Made by a program: the position numbers and the translations under genes. From Seriola aureovittata (lineage: Eukaryota; Chordata; Actinopteri; Carangiformes; Carangidae): a stretch of DNA of 64,000 bases. Shown one piece after another: positions 52,786-64,000 of the stretch (its first letter is position 1; each line of letters begins with the position of its first letter). The notes under the pieces were generated by a model that was given only the letters and a program-made list of their open reading frames with translations, ran no database searches and had not been told where the DNA came from. The stretch covers positions 13,974,501 through 14,038,500 of the forward strand of contig NC_079377.1 of NCBI RefSeq assembly GCF_021018895.1, read 5' to 3'.

Positions 52786-54662
52786 TTTTCTCAAGAGAGA
52801 AAGGAAGAGAAGAGGAAGGAGAAAAGTACTCATGAAGAAGAGTGCAGTTTAGGTTTTTCCCGTTGGGTGAAATTTGCAATTTCATGCTTTCAAATCAGTT
52901 GAAAAGAGACAGGAAGAAAAGAAGGAAGGACGCAAAAGAGAAAGGAAAAAAGGGAGAGGGAAAGAAGGATGGTAGGAGAAAAAGGATTTACGCAATGCTT
53001 TGATAGCCCCCTGAAAATTGAATTGATTAATGTATTATTTTTGCCCTTTCCATATAGACAAAACATATACAATGTATTGAATTATATTTAACATTTAATG
53101 TATTTTTCTATCTTTTGACCAAAAGAATCAGATACTTTGATGTCGAGTATCTGGCAGTGTTGTCCAGTCATGCAGATCACAACCTCCTTAGCGACGAATT
53201 TGTTTGTCTGTGCTTGTTCCTCTTTGTGATGTCTGTTTCACAAAGTTGCACTGTTAAAATTCAATTTTCCGGGAGCTTCCAGTGCAGTGTGCAGCTCTTT
53301 GTCTGACTTTTGCCTTTTAGTCTGTTTTTTGATCCAGCGTCCTGTCACATACATCCTGTTTGTCATTGCCCTCGAGATAACAATGTCGGTCTGTCAGCCG
53401 CTTTGGTCCAACCATTAATTAGATTTATCTCCAAACACCACTGTGCCTAACAGAGCTGCTAGCATGACAGTAGAATCTTGGTATTACTTAACAGGGATTA
53501 AGTATTTAAAAAAAAATTTTTTATTACAGTGCAACAGTGCTTGAGTAAGTTGTTACTTTCTAACTAGGTAATTGAAAAATGTACATGACATTTGACTGTG
53601 TGTAGGATACTGTGCACCAATAATAGGCTGGGCCTTTAAACAGTCAAACAATAGATGTGTTTATATAAGTGTCCTGTATGGAAACTCGACAACCTGACGC
53701 AGATGGAAATGGAAAGCAATACAGAATTAAATATATATGTCTTTTAGAGGGTACTGCATATATATTACATTTGAAAGATAAGGAATATTGATTGATAGCA
53801 TAATCCATGTAGCTGAATGGATTAAAAACAACAATCGTCCCCATGTGTGAAATCCATTCATTTAATCAAAGCGTAGTTTAGCTGCTCCTCATGCTGACCG
53901 GAGAGTTTCATAACTGACTTGCAGCACTGCATGTGCACATACTTTGCCTGCATAAACGGAGATGTGTCCCGTTCAGTTTCAGGGAATCAGCAACATTGTA
54001 GAAAAACTGCACCTCCTCATCCACGTCCTGAAAAGACAATTGATTAAGTTTTAATTAGGGGTGAAAAACATCTAATGGAAAAGGAAGTAGTGAGTCACAT
54101 CGTGTCGACACGTGTTTGGGTGGAGCATATTTGATGTCATGAAATGATCTTAACCTCATGACTGTAAGAGTAGAAATCATCTCAGTGACATTCACTGCAC
54201 AGCACAAAATGTTCTATTGTATATTACCCTACACCACAGCGCGTGCATGTGTGTGTGTGTTTGGATGTGTGTTAGTCAGGGTGTGAATAGTGTGAAGTGT
54301 GGTCACAATACTGTCCACCCTATACTGGTCAAAGTGAGCGGTTTAATGAATTAAAACAGCGATTTCTAAAGAGCAGTGACGCACAGCTCCACTTTAATCC
54401 AGATTACATGGGCACACTAATCCTGTAAAAATACTGTTTCTTTAAAACAAATATGTTTTTTTTTTCCTCATATGTAAAATGTTAGGTGTGTATTTGATTG
54501 TTTTCTTAAGAGTTAATGTGTTTACAATACGGCCACATATCCATTTGTTAACATGTAAATCACACTGTGTACAAATGGTGTGATTTCCCAGGTTCAATGA
54601 ATTGATTGGAAGAGCAGCTGTGTTCAGCATTACCACAGATTGTCCTGTGGCTGATCAACAAT

Positions 54663-54768
<106 letters not shown>

Positions 54769-55247
54769 CAGTCTTATGGGTTAGGGGTTATATAATCGGC
54801 TTCACATTTGACAGTCAAGATAAGTGATGGAGTAAAGCGGAGTGTGGGCGATCTGAGGCAGCAGTCTGACATTTCACCTCGTTTTTGTGCTCGGCTGAGC
54901 CTGAGGTCGATCACGAGGCATTGAAATCACTGTCTGATTCTACCAAAGATGGAATTGTAGGAACTGACACAAATATGGCAAAAATTATGACAAACACCAA
55001 AGGGGGTTATGTGCACAAGAAGGCTTTAGAATAGGGCTGGTTGGAGAAACTGGGCATGGCTACAACATGTTTTCCCTTATGTTTGAGTTAGATCTTGTAA
55101 CATAAATGTTGTATCTCTAAGTAACAAACCGTTGTTATTTCATAAGAAAGATAATGATAATTAAAAATAATTTCCCATACGCCTCAATTTTACAGTAGCA
55201 TGGCTCTAGAGTCTTTGTCTTGTTATAAAAACAGATGAGTTCTTATC

Positions 55248-55436
55248 TTTTTTTTGGACATTTTTGCCTTTATTCAGACAATACAGTGAGAGATAGATAG
55301 GTAATTCAGGGAGAGAGAGAGAGAGAGGGGATGAAATGCAGCAAGGGGTCACAGGTCAGACTCGAACCCATGGCCACTGAGGTTAGTACTAAGCCTTAAT
55401 GGTACGCGCTCTATCAGGTGAGCTACCGAGGCGTCT
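55248..55436 (-). mobile_element. tRNA-derived SINE, second copy
   Basis: On the minus strand the head reads as a tRNA-like sequence. An A-box-like TAGCTCACCTGATAGAGCG is the complement of 55406-55424, and a B-box GGTTCGAGTC is the complement of 55359-55368. Then come CTTGCTGCATTTCATCC, a CT-rich stretch and an AATAAAGGCAAAAATG tail. The body and tail match the SINE at 12678-12872, while the tRNA-like head differs. No clear target duplication is visible. Confidence 0.85.
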
Positions 55437-56056
55437 TAATGTGTAACATTGCAAACACTAACAGATCTGTTTGTGTTTGGCATTATATTTTGTTATAGTT
55501 ACCATTGACACGCTTCAGACATTTTTCAGTTATAGCTTAATGATGCATGTTCATGTGCAACATGTCGTAGTTTTCTGTTACAGCTGTTACTGTTCTATCC
55601 CCTGATCCTCGTCTTCATTCTTTACAACTCCCCCCAACTCTAGCAACTGGCCATCAGTTAGGAAATACAGCGTAACATTACATTAGCACAAGTTAACTGT
55701 TATTTATTTTCAGAGTCAGCTGATTCTCCTTATCTGAGATAGAAAAATTCATTCATACAAAAATCACAGGATCTGTAGCTTTTTGTTGATTGTCACCAGT
55801 ATTATCCTGTGTTACGACCATCTTCATCAGCCCCTATATTAGTTTTAGTTAGGAACTGCTGATTCATTTACTTCTTATTTCTTTCTGGAACAGTCCTGAC
55901 TCTCTTCGACTCCCTCTTTCTCCTGGACTCGTGCTCATGTTGCTGTGTAATCCTCTCAAAAAGCCCATATGAAAACTTCATTGGTTGACCAGACATAATC
56001 CTCAGTGAACTCTAAGTACCTGAATATGTTTGATTCTAAGAGAGGGAAAGCTGATG

Positions 56057-56087
<31 letters not shown>

Positions 56088-57111
56088 TCAAACTGTGGTC
56101 TCTTGCCAGACATTTGGATTCAAAGTATAACATAATCCAGCATCTGACGTAAATCTGTGGCCAATGTGGTTTAAATGATTAATCTGTGAACATCATCTAT
56201 GACGACGTCATTATTAGATACTAATAAACTCTATGAACAGAGAAAAAATATTTTTCATTTCACAAAGTAATACTTAATCACTAGTGACTACTAAACATTT
56301 TTCAATGAAACATGCAGTATTTGCTTTGTGTTAATGTGACAATCTTACTTACTGTACATGTTATTTGATCTTTTGCTGTGTCAATGATCCTCTGCTGTTT
56401 TGATCCTTGAAGAAATTGTAGTTTGACTTTATATCAGCAGCGTTTACCATTTTGCAGAAGACAAGATAGATGCTTATTTTCTTAAATAAAGAAGAACTAG
56501 AAAAAGTCTAAATGAATAGAGCTGGATGGGCTTGCTACTATTGTAGGTTTAATGTTAATTTTATTTTTCTATACTTATTGCATAATGTTCTTTAAAACAG
56601 TAAAACTGCATTGATCCATGTTGGCAGCTGATCGTGGTCTGCAGCGGTTTAGGAAGTGGGGTCGGAGTAGCTCTTTCCAGCAGATGACAGCTCCATATGT
56701 CCATCATTGTCTGGTGGGCTTTGATGTTCACGTCATGAAGGTTCTGGTGGAAGTTTATATTGATTATAAATAAAATAATCTGTTCAGGACTCGTGCATGT
56801 AAGCTTAAATTAATCCTTATTTCAAGAACATTTCATGACATCGGAAAAGTCTAATCCACAGTGTTTTCCTGCAGATGATTGAATTAGCTGGAATAAATGA
56901 GAACGATGCTGATGACGCAGGGGCTGGGTTTGCCCACTGTACATGTCTCATTACCGCATAATTATGCAACAACGCGCTCCACTGACAGGCTGTCATCAAT
57001 TAATCTGCTTAGAAACACCAAGTTGGGATTCTACTGTATGCTGCAACCTCTGGGTGTTATCTTCATTGCGCCAGTTGAACGTCTACTTCCCTTTTAAATT
57101 TGCTGACACAC

Positions 57112-57513
57112 GTCCAGTGGTGGAAGAAGTAGTGAGATGTTTAACTTGAGTATAAGTAGCAATAACACAGGACTTGCGGAAGTATCGAAATAGACTTATA
57201 TTGCCAAATGTAAAAGCACTCACTATGAAGAAGGGCCCATTCTAGGACAATATAATGGATTATAATCACTGATGCATGAATGTACACATCACTTCAATGT
57301 TGCAGCTGGTGAAGTGGGTTAATTTAAACTACTTTATATACTACTGAATAGCCTAAGCTAAAATAATACGCTAATTTATTTTTTGATTACATTTTGTTTT
57401 AATAACCTAAATCTGGAAAGTAATTAATAACTCAAGCTGTCAAACAAATGTAGTGGAGTAAAAGGACAGTAGTCGCCTCTGAAATGTTGAGGAGAATGAA
57501 GTAGCATAAATGA
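57112..57513 (+). mobile_element. Dispersed fish repeat, copy B (longer)
   Basis: It begins CAGTGGTGGAAGAAGTAGTG and contains GGATTATAATCACTGATGCATGAATGT, CTACTTTATATACTACTG, GCTGTCAAACAAATGTAGTGGAGTAAAA and a GAAGTAGCATAAA end. This order of motifs is that of a very common percomorph short interspersed or MITE-like element. The terminal complement of the start is missing, so the copy is truncated at its 3' end. Confidence 0.65.
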
Positions 57514-59528
57514 CACCGTGGGTATTCTGCATGATTATTATGGTTCACATGTAAGATGAGCATCCCACTGATTTTTTTTGATGATGTAACACAGAAAAGA
57601 AAAAAAGCAGTGTTAGACAGTGTTAATCTTTTATTAATTAGCCAAGAATTGCTATATTTCTGCAAGTTGTCATTATTTTAGGTTAATCACTTGCAGAGGA
57701 AACAAACTTGCAGAACAAAATAATAAATCCAATTAATATTTTCAACCCATTACAATAAAATGGAAATACAAGTTCACAGGATATCACAGGGACCAAGAAG
57801 TATTCAAAATCTATATATAACTAAATTGTACAGTAAGGAATAATTGTCATCTGGGCTTTTAACATCTGAAGTCCAAATGTTCTCCACTAACTAATCATTA
57901 AGATTTCTAAGAACTTCACACTTAAAACTATTCATCCATTTACATGGGAGAGTTAGGGTGTGATTAGGCCTGTTTGTTCTGTTGAGGATTTACATTGAGA
58001 TAATAAACACATCATAAACACATGGATGCAACATGGTGCAGAAATTCAATCTGTGTAAATATTCCTAGTGTTTAAAAAGTGTCCACCTTCCATTTTTTTA
58101 GACCAGCGGCTAATGATGTTGTAATGATGTTATTCCATTTAGAGACACGCCCCACTCCGACCCTAAGTCTGATCATGTGTTGTTCTTTATTTACATTCCT
58201 CATTATCCTGTGCTATACTAGCTCATATGCAATATTAAAACTACAAAAGTGGACAATTTGGTTTTTGAAACCTACTGTAAGAATATTGATTATATGATAA
58301 CCAGTGCGTTACGGTGTATTGTTTAACACTTTGGTTAGACAACACATTTCAAAGAAATGTCAACGTAATTCCCTATTTTTTCTATGAGGTCTGTGTGAAA
58401 CAAAGTCATACATGCGCAAACATAATAATTGTACCATTTAATGACATTCACATGTTTAATTAATAAATTATGAACTAAAAAGTGTCTAAGTCCAAATTTT
58501 CCAGCCTAATCTTTACTCATTTATTTAATCGTTTATACATTTTATTAAGTAAATACCAATAATTCAATCTGACTACTCCTTTATTTCATATGCAAATCTG
58601 GAGGCGAGAAACACGTCCAGCTCATCTACAGCCAGCGACTAATCTCTAACTTGTTGCGGGGGCTGTGTATTGAAGAATAGTCCTCTTGTGGAGTGGATTA
58701 GTGCAGTTCTACTCTGGTTATCCCTCACGACTTCACAGAGCCTGACGGGACATCCGTGGCATGCACACATTTTCACATTTCATCGACAGCCGTGATAAAG
58801 AGTGTCCCCAGGCTCCGGTCAAAAACGTCATAAATCTGTGACATTAGCCCTCGGTTATGATGTTTGTTTGGTTTTTTTTTTCTGAATTAATTTCTTTTAG
58901 ACCTTCCCTCCTCAACCAGAGGATACGGACAGGTAGCAAAAATTTTTGAATGGCTGTTTGCCAAGGGGACTTTTGCACTGAAGACATACTTAAGGATTAT
59001 TGACAGAGCTCAGATGACAGTCTCTTGGCAACAGAGGTGTTGGCCAGTGAACTAGTTATTTATATCATGTTTCCGCCAAAAGAAAAGTCATGCTACATTA
59101 AACGTTTAGGGTAAATAGCTAATGTTCTTTAACAGAATGAATTCCAATATTTGCTATAATGTGCATAATTTGGTTTGAAGCTCCATACTACTTTCCTCGT
59201 AGGACTGTTTGTATTTTCAGTCAGCCAACATGAATGACGTCTGTTTTCAGTAACATTTCTTAAAAGATGAAAATCATCACCTACTTAATAAAAGAAAATT
59301 CCAATAAGTTTGACACTGACCTGAGAAATCATGAGTTTGTTATAGTTTGTCACATCCTTTACGAAACACAACTGCAGAAACAATGAACCACAAATCCAGG
59401 ACAGATGTGTGCAAGGGACACCATTGTTCAAGACGCAACACATGCACATACACTCACAAACAGAAACATCTAGGTACCTGTGAGAAACCACCAGGACAGT
59501 AAGAGTGTGTGATTATTGCATGCTCAGT

Positions 59529-62500
59529 TTATTTGGACTTGTTCTCAATTTGAGGCACATCAATCTTTTCCCCGGTGAGGAATTGCCAGATGCCTCCTCT
59601 GTAGTTCTCATTTCCCAAAGCGTACAGGAAGACATTAAAGGTTGGCGAGGTCTTAGCCAGGATAGGAGCCATCTGCAGAGACAGGTGCAAGCACAACAAG
59701 GCTGTTAGAGCTTAAAAAGACCTCAAGGAGTGATCAAGTAAAGTCAGGATTCATATGTTTGAATTATAGTGGAATTACATTAGAGAGTATTTGTGTTCAT
59801 GTACTTATTAGTTGTCCTTACCATCCTGAGCTTAGGGGAGACCAGGTTGGCGTTCTCCACGGCGGCATAGAAAGCCAGGATGCCATAGGGGCCCCAGCAG
59901 AACAACATAGTCTTAAGAGGAGTGTTGGGGTTGAACTACAGGGGGGAAACGACAGAGAGAGGCAGAGCGGGAGGGATAAAGTGGAGGAAAGAGAGGGAGA
60001 GAGAGGGGGAGAGAGGATCAGAACAAGAATGATTAGTCACCAATCAACCATAAAGAGTGAAGGAGACAAAAATGCCTTGTGTTTTTTACTAGGGGGTAAG
60101 TCACCCGCCTGGGATAATGTCTGGGAGAAACAGAACTGTGTCTGTCATGCGATCATTCAGGCTCAGCTAGGAACCTGAAAGAGCTAGTGAGTAAAGAGGC
60201 AGGTTGTTGTAATCCTGACTCTTTCTGAGTCAGAGCCTACGCATACAAAGCAAAATTTAACTCCATAATATCAAGTTTTCGTCCTTCTTTTCCTGCTTAG
60301 GAAGCTTTATAGTTTTTATAATTTTTATCCAACTGTCTGACAGTGTCATATATATTCTGTTTCAGCTTTTCCAACTCTCCACTGAGGCTGCTGAATGTGA
60401 TGTTTACATTGAATTAAATATTCAATTCAAAGACCTTCAATCAAGCGGAAATGTTCTGGAAATCCTGTCCTTTGTCTTTCACACATTCGCCCTGACATAT
60501 TTAGGAGTCCTGACGGTTTGAACAAAATTTGTTTGTACTGATTTTTCCCATTTGTGGGGGTTGGTGACTCTGAGGTATTTTTGAGACTAGAGGAACATCA
60601 GACACATATTAGCTACATTTCATGGCATACATGTAATGCGCCTTACACATTGGCCGGTGTGTGACATTACATAATTTCATTGTCGTGGTGGAGGGCTTTT
60701 GCCGTCTCTGCTCTGTGGCTTTTGTGTTTGAAAAGAAAGTGCCTCCAGCCAGCTCAGATGACTGTGAGTAATGGGCTTATGCAACATAAAGTGAGGCAAC
60801 CTGATTCAGCCCCTGAGGAACTTCGCTATTGAACTGACCATTCACAGATACATTGTTCTTTTCACTGCACACCAGCTACTGTCCGCATTCCCAACAACTG
60901 AAGCTCCCGGTCTTCCTGAGGCAATGACCTATATATGTCACAGCATGCACGCCCCCCATTCACTCTGTTTTGTTACTCTGAAAAAGGACCACGTGACGAT
61001 GTTGTGCTTACGCTAGAAAGGGATGAAATAATTCCTCAGATTCCTTCCAATGGGTGACGTCAAAACAGGAAGAACCTTTACGTGAACTGCATCGTGTTTG
61101 TAAGGTTTTGTGCTTTAGGTTTAACTCTTAGTTATAACTGCCAGTTTCTTGGATTTCAGAATAAATTCTTAATTCCTCTGCATCATGCGTGTAATCAAAA
61201 TTGAGTTTGGAGTAACTGAAGCAAAACAGAGCCAATCTGCCACTGTGTTGATATGAAAACAGAAAATTGCCATGCCAACTTGCATCTGAAATCTCAGTCT
61301 GTATATATACATCACTTTAAATACAGAATATACTGAATTCCTACTGAAGGCACCCATTTTCAATCCTATTTCACTGGACTTGGTGGACTTTTTTTTTAAT
61401 ACTTACCCTGGGGTTTCCAGTCTTCTTGAATTTCTGTGCAATGGACTGGTAAGAGGACATGACAACAAACATCTGGATGGCCATGTTGAAGATGCTCATG
61501 GGGATCAAGTAGGACACATAGTTTCTGTGGAGAGAGAAATGACAAAAAAATCTGCATAAACTGCTTCTGCTTAGGGACAGAAGATACCAAGAAATCTGTA
61601 TTTATTTTGACGGCCCAGTGAAGAGCTGATGCATGTATACACTACCTGTCTCCCTTGCTGTAGTCCAGAGTGCAGCAGGTCCTGAGCGGCTCGTAGTCGT
61701 ACTCTCCCCAGCCAATGAGGGGCATGGCGGACCAGAAGGCAGTGAAGAGCCAGATAAATACAGCCAGGGTGATGGCGCTGCTCCACTGCAGCTTTGTTCC
61801 TGACAAGAACAGGGTAAAAGAATTCATCTAAACTGCTTTAAACACCTCCAGCAATATGAATACATGCTTGACTACACATTATTCTCAATTTATTCACTCT
61901 TCAGTCATAGCAAGGCTAACATTTAATTGTGCAATTAGAGGGGTTTGTTTTAACATGTTTGCCTGTAAATGATGTGAGAACTGCAGGTTAGGAGTTGGAT
62001 CACTTTCGTCTTCCGTTGTTTCCTGTATGTAATGATGGCTACAAATAGCAGTAGGGTCTGATGTTATTTCTCACAGGTATAGTGTTAACACTCAAGTCTC
62101 CTGGGTTGCAGTTCTATTTGGGTATCTGTTAACAAATGTTCTGTTTAGTCATGGTGATTAGAAAAAGTCTGTGGTAAATTTAAAGACAACAGGCCATTTG
62201 TTGAAAAGCCTGCCCCTTCAGAGGTCTTAAGATTGGGGGTGGGGGGCAAAGAACAAACAACCTGCTCAGTGTGTGTGTGGATGTCATGTGTGTGTGGGAG
62301 GAAGGGAAGTGGAAAACATTTGGTTTTGTCATCAGCTGCTCAGGGACTGAAAGCAGGTGTTAACTTACTGGTGCAGTACTGGTGGTATCTGTCCCAGGCA
62401 ATGGCGGCGATGAAGTGGATACTGGCCAGAGCTGTCATGAAACCCTGGAAACCGTGAGTCTGGCATCCTTCAGAGCCATAAGGCCAGTACCTGGAGACAG

Positions 62501-62640
62501 AGGGTGTGTTTGTATAGATGAGGTTTTTGAGTCACCAACAAAGAATTTGTAAAAATGGCCCCTTCAAGGGTGAGCTGACTGTAGCAGGGTGCAATATAAT
62601 AGCTTATTCTTGATCTAACCAGCCATGGATATATATATAT

Positions 62641-62672
<32 letters not shown>

Positions 62673-63602
62673 CATATAAAATGTTATACATATAAAATAT
62701 ATAAATATAATATATTTAAAAAAAAAATAATAACAGTATATACAATCCCTGGACTAATGGACACTGAGATCAGCGTCTCTCATCTCCTGATTACAGCTTG
62801 AAAATCCTCTGCTTCTGCACATCATGACACAGGCTCCAGCAGTGCATTGACCGCCTCCCCCACCCCTCTACTCTACAGCCTCCCTGTATCGCTTATCCAG
62901 CCCCATGTAGATTATTCACCTCGAGGACAGGTAGCCATTACTGTCAGCTGTGTTATTTGCTCATAACATGTAATTTGGCCACATACGGTCTGACCTTATA
63001 TATTGATTACGAAAGAGGTGGTGGTTACATCATCACTCACCTCAGAAAGCTGGAGAAAGCGGCGATGGTGGCGTTCATGGAGATGCCCATATCAGCCATC
63101 GCTAAACTGAAGATCAGGAAATTGCTGGGGGTCCTCAGCTCTCTCACTTTGAGGAAAGCAACGATTGTCACCGCATTGAGAAAGAAGCCCAGCAGACCTT
63201 TTGGCGGAACAGAAACAAACAGTTCAAATCATGAATGAAAGCAGTATATGCGTCGATGAATGGAGATCAGAGCGCGCGCACAGGCAGCACCGTGACATTT
63301 CAAGATGAGAATAAACATCGCAGTCATGTCTTTTGTTTAGAGACTGCCAGCGGAGGTTAAGAGTAGTTTCGAGAGACAACTACAGATCCTTTTCTCCTCA
63401 CAACATTATGCAGTCAGTGACCGGCGGGCGGCGTGAGGTCCGGTCACAGGTTAATGTCACACACAGTGGGCGCAGCCCTCGTAGTATTTGGCTGAACTCC
63501 AGGCGTAAGACGACAACACTCACCCTCCACCAGTAGACAAGATCCCAGGGAGAACACATCAAACTCGGAGAAGCCCTCGGGTAAGGGGTAAGACGCAACC
63601 AT
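59529..63602 (-). CDS. RGR: RPE-retinal G protein-coupled receptor (RGR opsin), 7 exons
   Basis: Opsin of retinal pigment epithelium and Mueller cells that binds all-trans-retinal and, on light absorption, yields the 11-cis isomer for the visual cycle. Exons in transcription order: 63602-63524, 63197-63041, 62490-62369, 61799-61646, 61524-61407, 59935-59822 and 59672-59529 (stop included). They total 888 nt, 295 residues. All introns are GT-AG. Landmarks: MVASYPLPEGFSEFDVFSLG at the N-terminus; TM2 FSLAMADMGISMNA; Cys88, the usual TM3 disulfide Cys; the DRY motif at 112-114 (WDRYHQYC; human RGR has GRY); and GWGEYDYEPLRTCCTLDYSK in the second extracellular loop. Lys255 in LAKTSPTF is the Schiff-base lysine, at the same number as human K255. 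NVFLYALGNE replaces the usual NPxxY region, as in other RGRs. Teleosts have two rgr copies; which this is cannot be told here. Confidence 0.96.
62629..62672. repeat. (AT)n microsatellite in RGR intron
   Basis: AT dinucleotides with one interruption (TATAATATAT near 62650), followed by AT-rich low-complexity DNA to about 62730. It lies in RGR intron 2. Confidence 0.9.
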
Positions 63603-63707
63603 CCTGAAACCGAATTGACTCAACAAAGTGCAGCTGTCACTGACTTTTCACTCCTCTCTGTCCGCTCGTTTACGATGTGCCTCAGTGTGACTGAAGAGAA
63701 GAGCCCG

Positions 63708-63733
63708 CTTTTAAAGGGGCATTTCACGTGAAA
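63708..63733 (-). promoter_or_regulatory. RGR core promoter candidate: palindromic E-box plus TATA-like box
   Basis: A perfect 12-bp palindrome TTTCACGTGAAA (63722-63733) centred on the E-box CACGTG lies next to a TATA-like TTTAAAA (complement of 63709-63715). The pair is about 110 nt upstream of the RGR start codon, a plausible distance for a short 5' UTR. TCACGTGA is a preferred site of MITF/TFE/USF bHLH-zip factors, and MITF acts in retinal pigment epithelium. The factor assignment is inference. Confidence 0.45.
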
Positions 63734-64000
63734 AGCATGCACTTTATTATGTAAAGCCCCCCTCGCTCTGTGTCGCCCCAATCCGTGCAGGAATGTCTTA
63801 ATGAATATAACCACACAAACCGCAGCCCTTAATGCGTATTTGCCCACCGCAACAGTAAAGCCGTCAATTAGTTACACAACAAGCCTTTGTGTCTGTGAGA
63901 GAGGATGCTGATGTCGCTGCTGATGTCAAACGAACAGACGCTTGATGCAGCCCGTAGGGTCCGTGTCGCTTTAAGGAGACACAACAGGTGTCTGTGAAGC
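63734..64000. other. RGR upstream flank
   Basis: Sequence upstream of the RGR promoter to the end of the window. I see no exon. A CCAATCC element around 63778 could be a CCAAT-type or homeodomain site, but one short match is weak evidence. Confidence 0.4.

Noticed and set aside
55359..55436. A tRNA gene on the minus strand
   Set aside because: It has the same SINE body and tail as the copy at 12678-12872; it is a retroposon head.

Overview
This window is nuclear DNA from a ray-finned fish, most likely a percomorph teleost. Every long coding signal is a spliced vertebrate gene with GT-AG introns (one GC-AG). Introns and intergenic DNA carry teleost-type dispersed repeats, including tRNA-derived SINEs, Rex3-like LINE tails and AT-rich MITEs, plus long simple-sequence arrays. 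Gene order matches the human chromosome 10q11 block (PARG, OGDHL, C10orf53, CHAT, SLC18A3), followed here by the retinal opsin gene RGR, which in human lies elsewhere on 10q.

Layout: 1-15.5 kb holds the 3' part of PARG (+ strand, ten catalytic-domain exons, 5' end outside the window). 15.5-19.4 kb is intergenic and holds the probable OGDHL promoter. 19.4-33 kb is OGDHL (+, 22 coding exons, 1016 residues). It converges on a small C10orf53/UPF0728-type gene at 35.3-35.8 kb (-, 3 exons, 96 residues). 37.9-45 kb is CHAT (-, 14 coding exons, 687 residues). 46.8-48.4 kb is the intronless vesicular acetylcholine transporter gene SLC18A3 (-), just upstream of CHAT: the classical cholinergic locus, in which the transporter sits in the first intron of CHAT. 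48.4-59.5 kb is a gene-poor interval with repeats and two very long microsatellites. 59.5-63.6 kb is RGR (-, 7 exons, 295 residues) with a recognisable promoter.

The exon chains were built by hand from splice sites, continuous reading phase and similarity to known protein families. In each gene the summed exon lengths are divisible by three. CHAT makes acetylcholine and SLC18A3 loads it into synaptic vesicles, so the two are functionally paired. OGDHL is a mitochondrial E1 subunit, PARG removes poly(ADP-ribose), and RGR is a retinal-binding photoisomerase-type opsin; these three are linked to the pair by ancestral synteny, not by a shared pathway.

I found no previously undescribed multi-gene system. 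The more interesting details are a GC-AG intron and an extended TQT-containing tail in CHAT, a GT microsatellite abutting an OGDHL 3' splice site, a SINE with a perfect 20-bp target duplication, and inverted repeats in PARG and downstream of CHAT.
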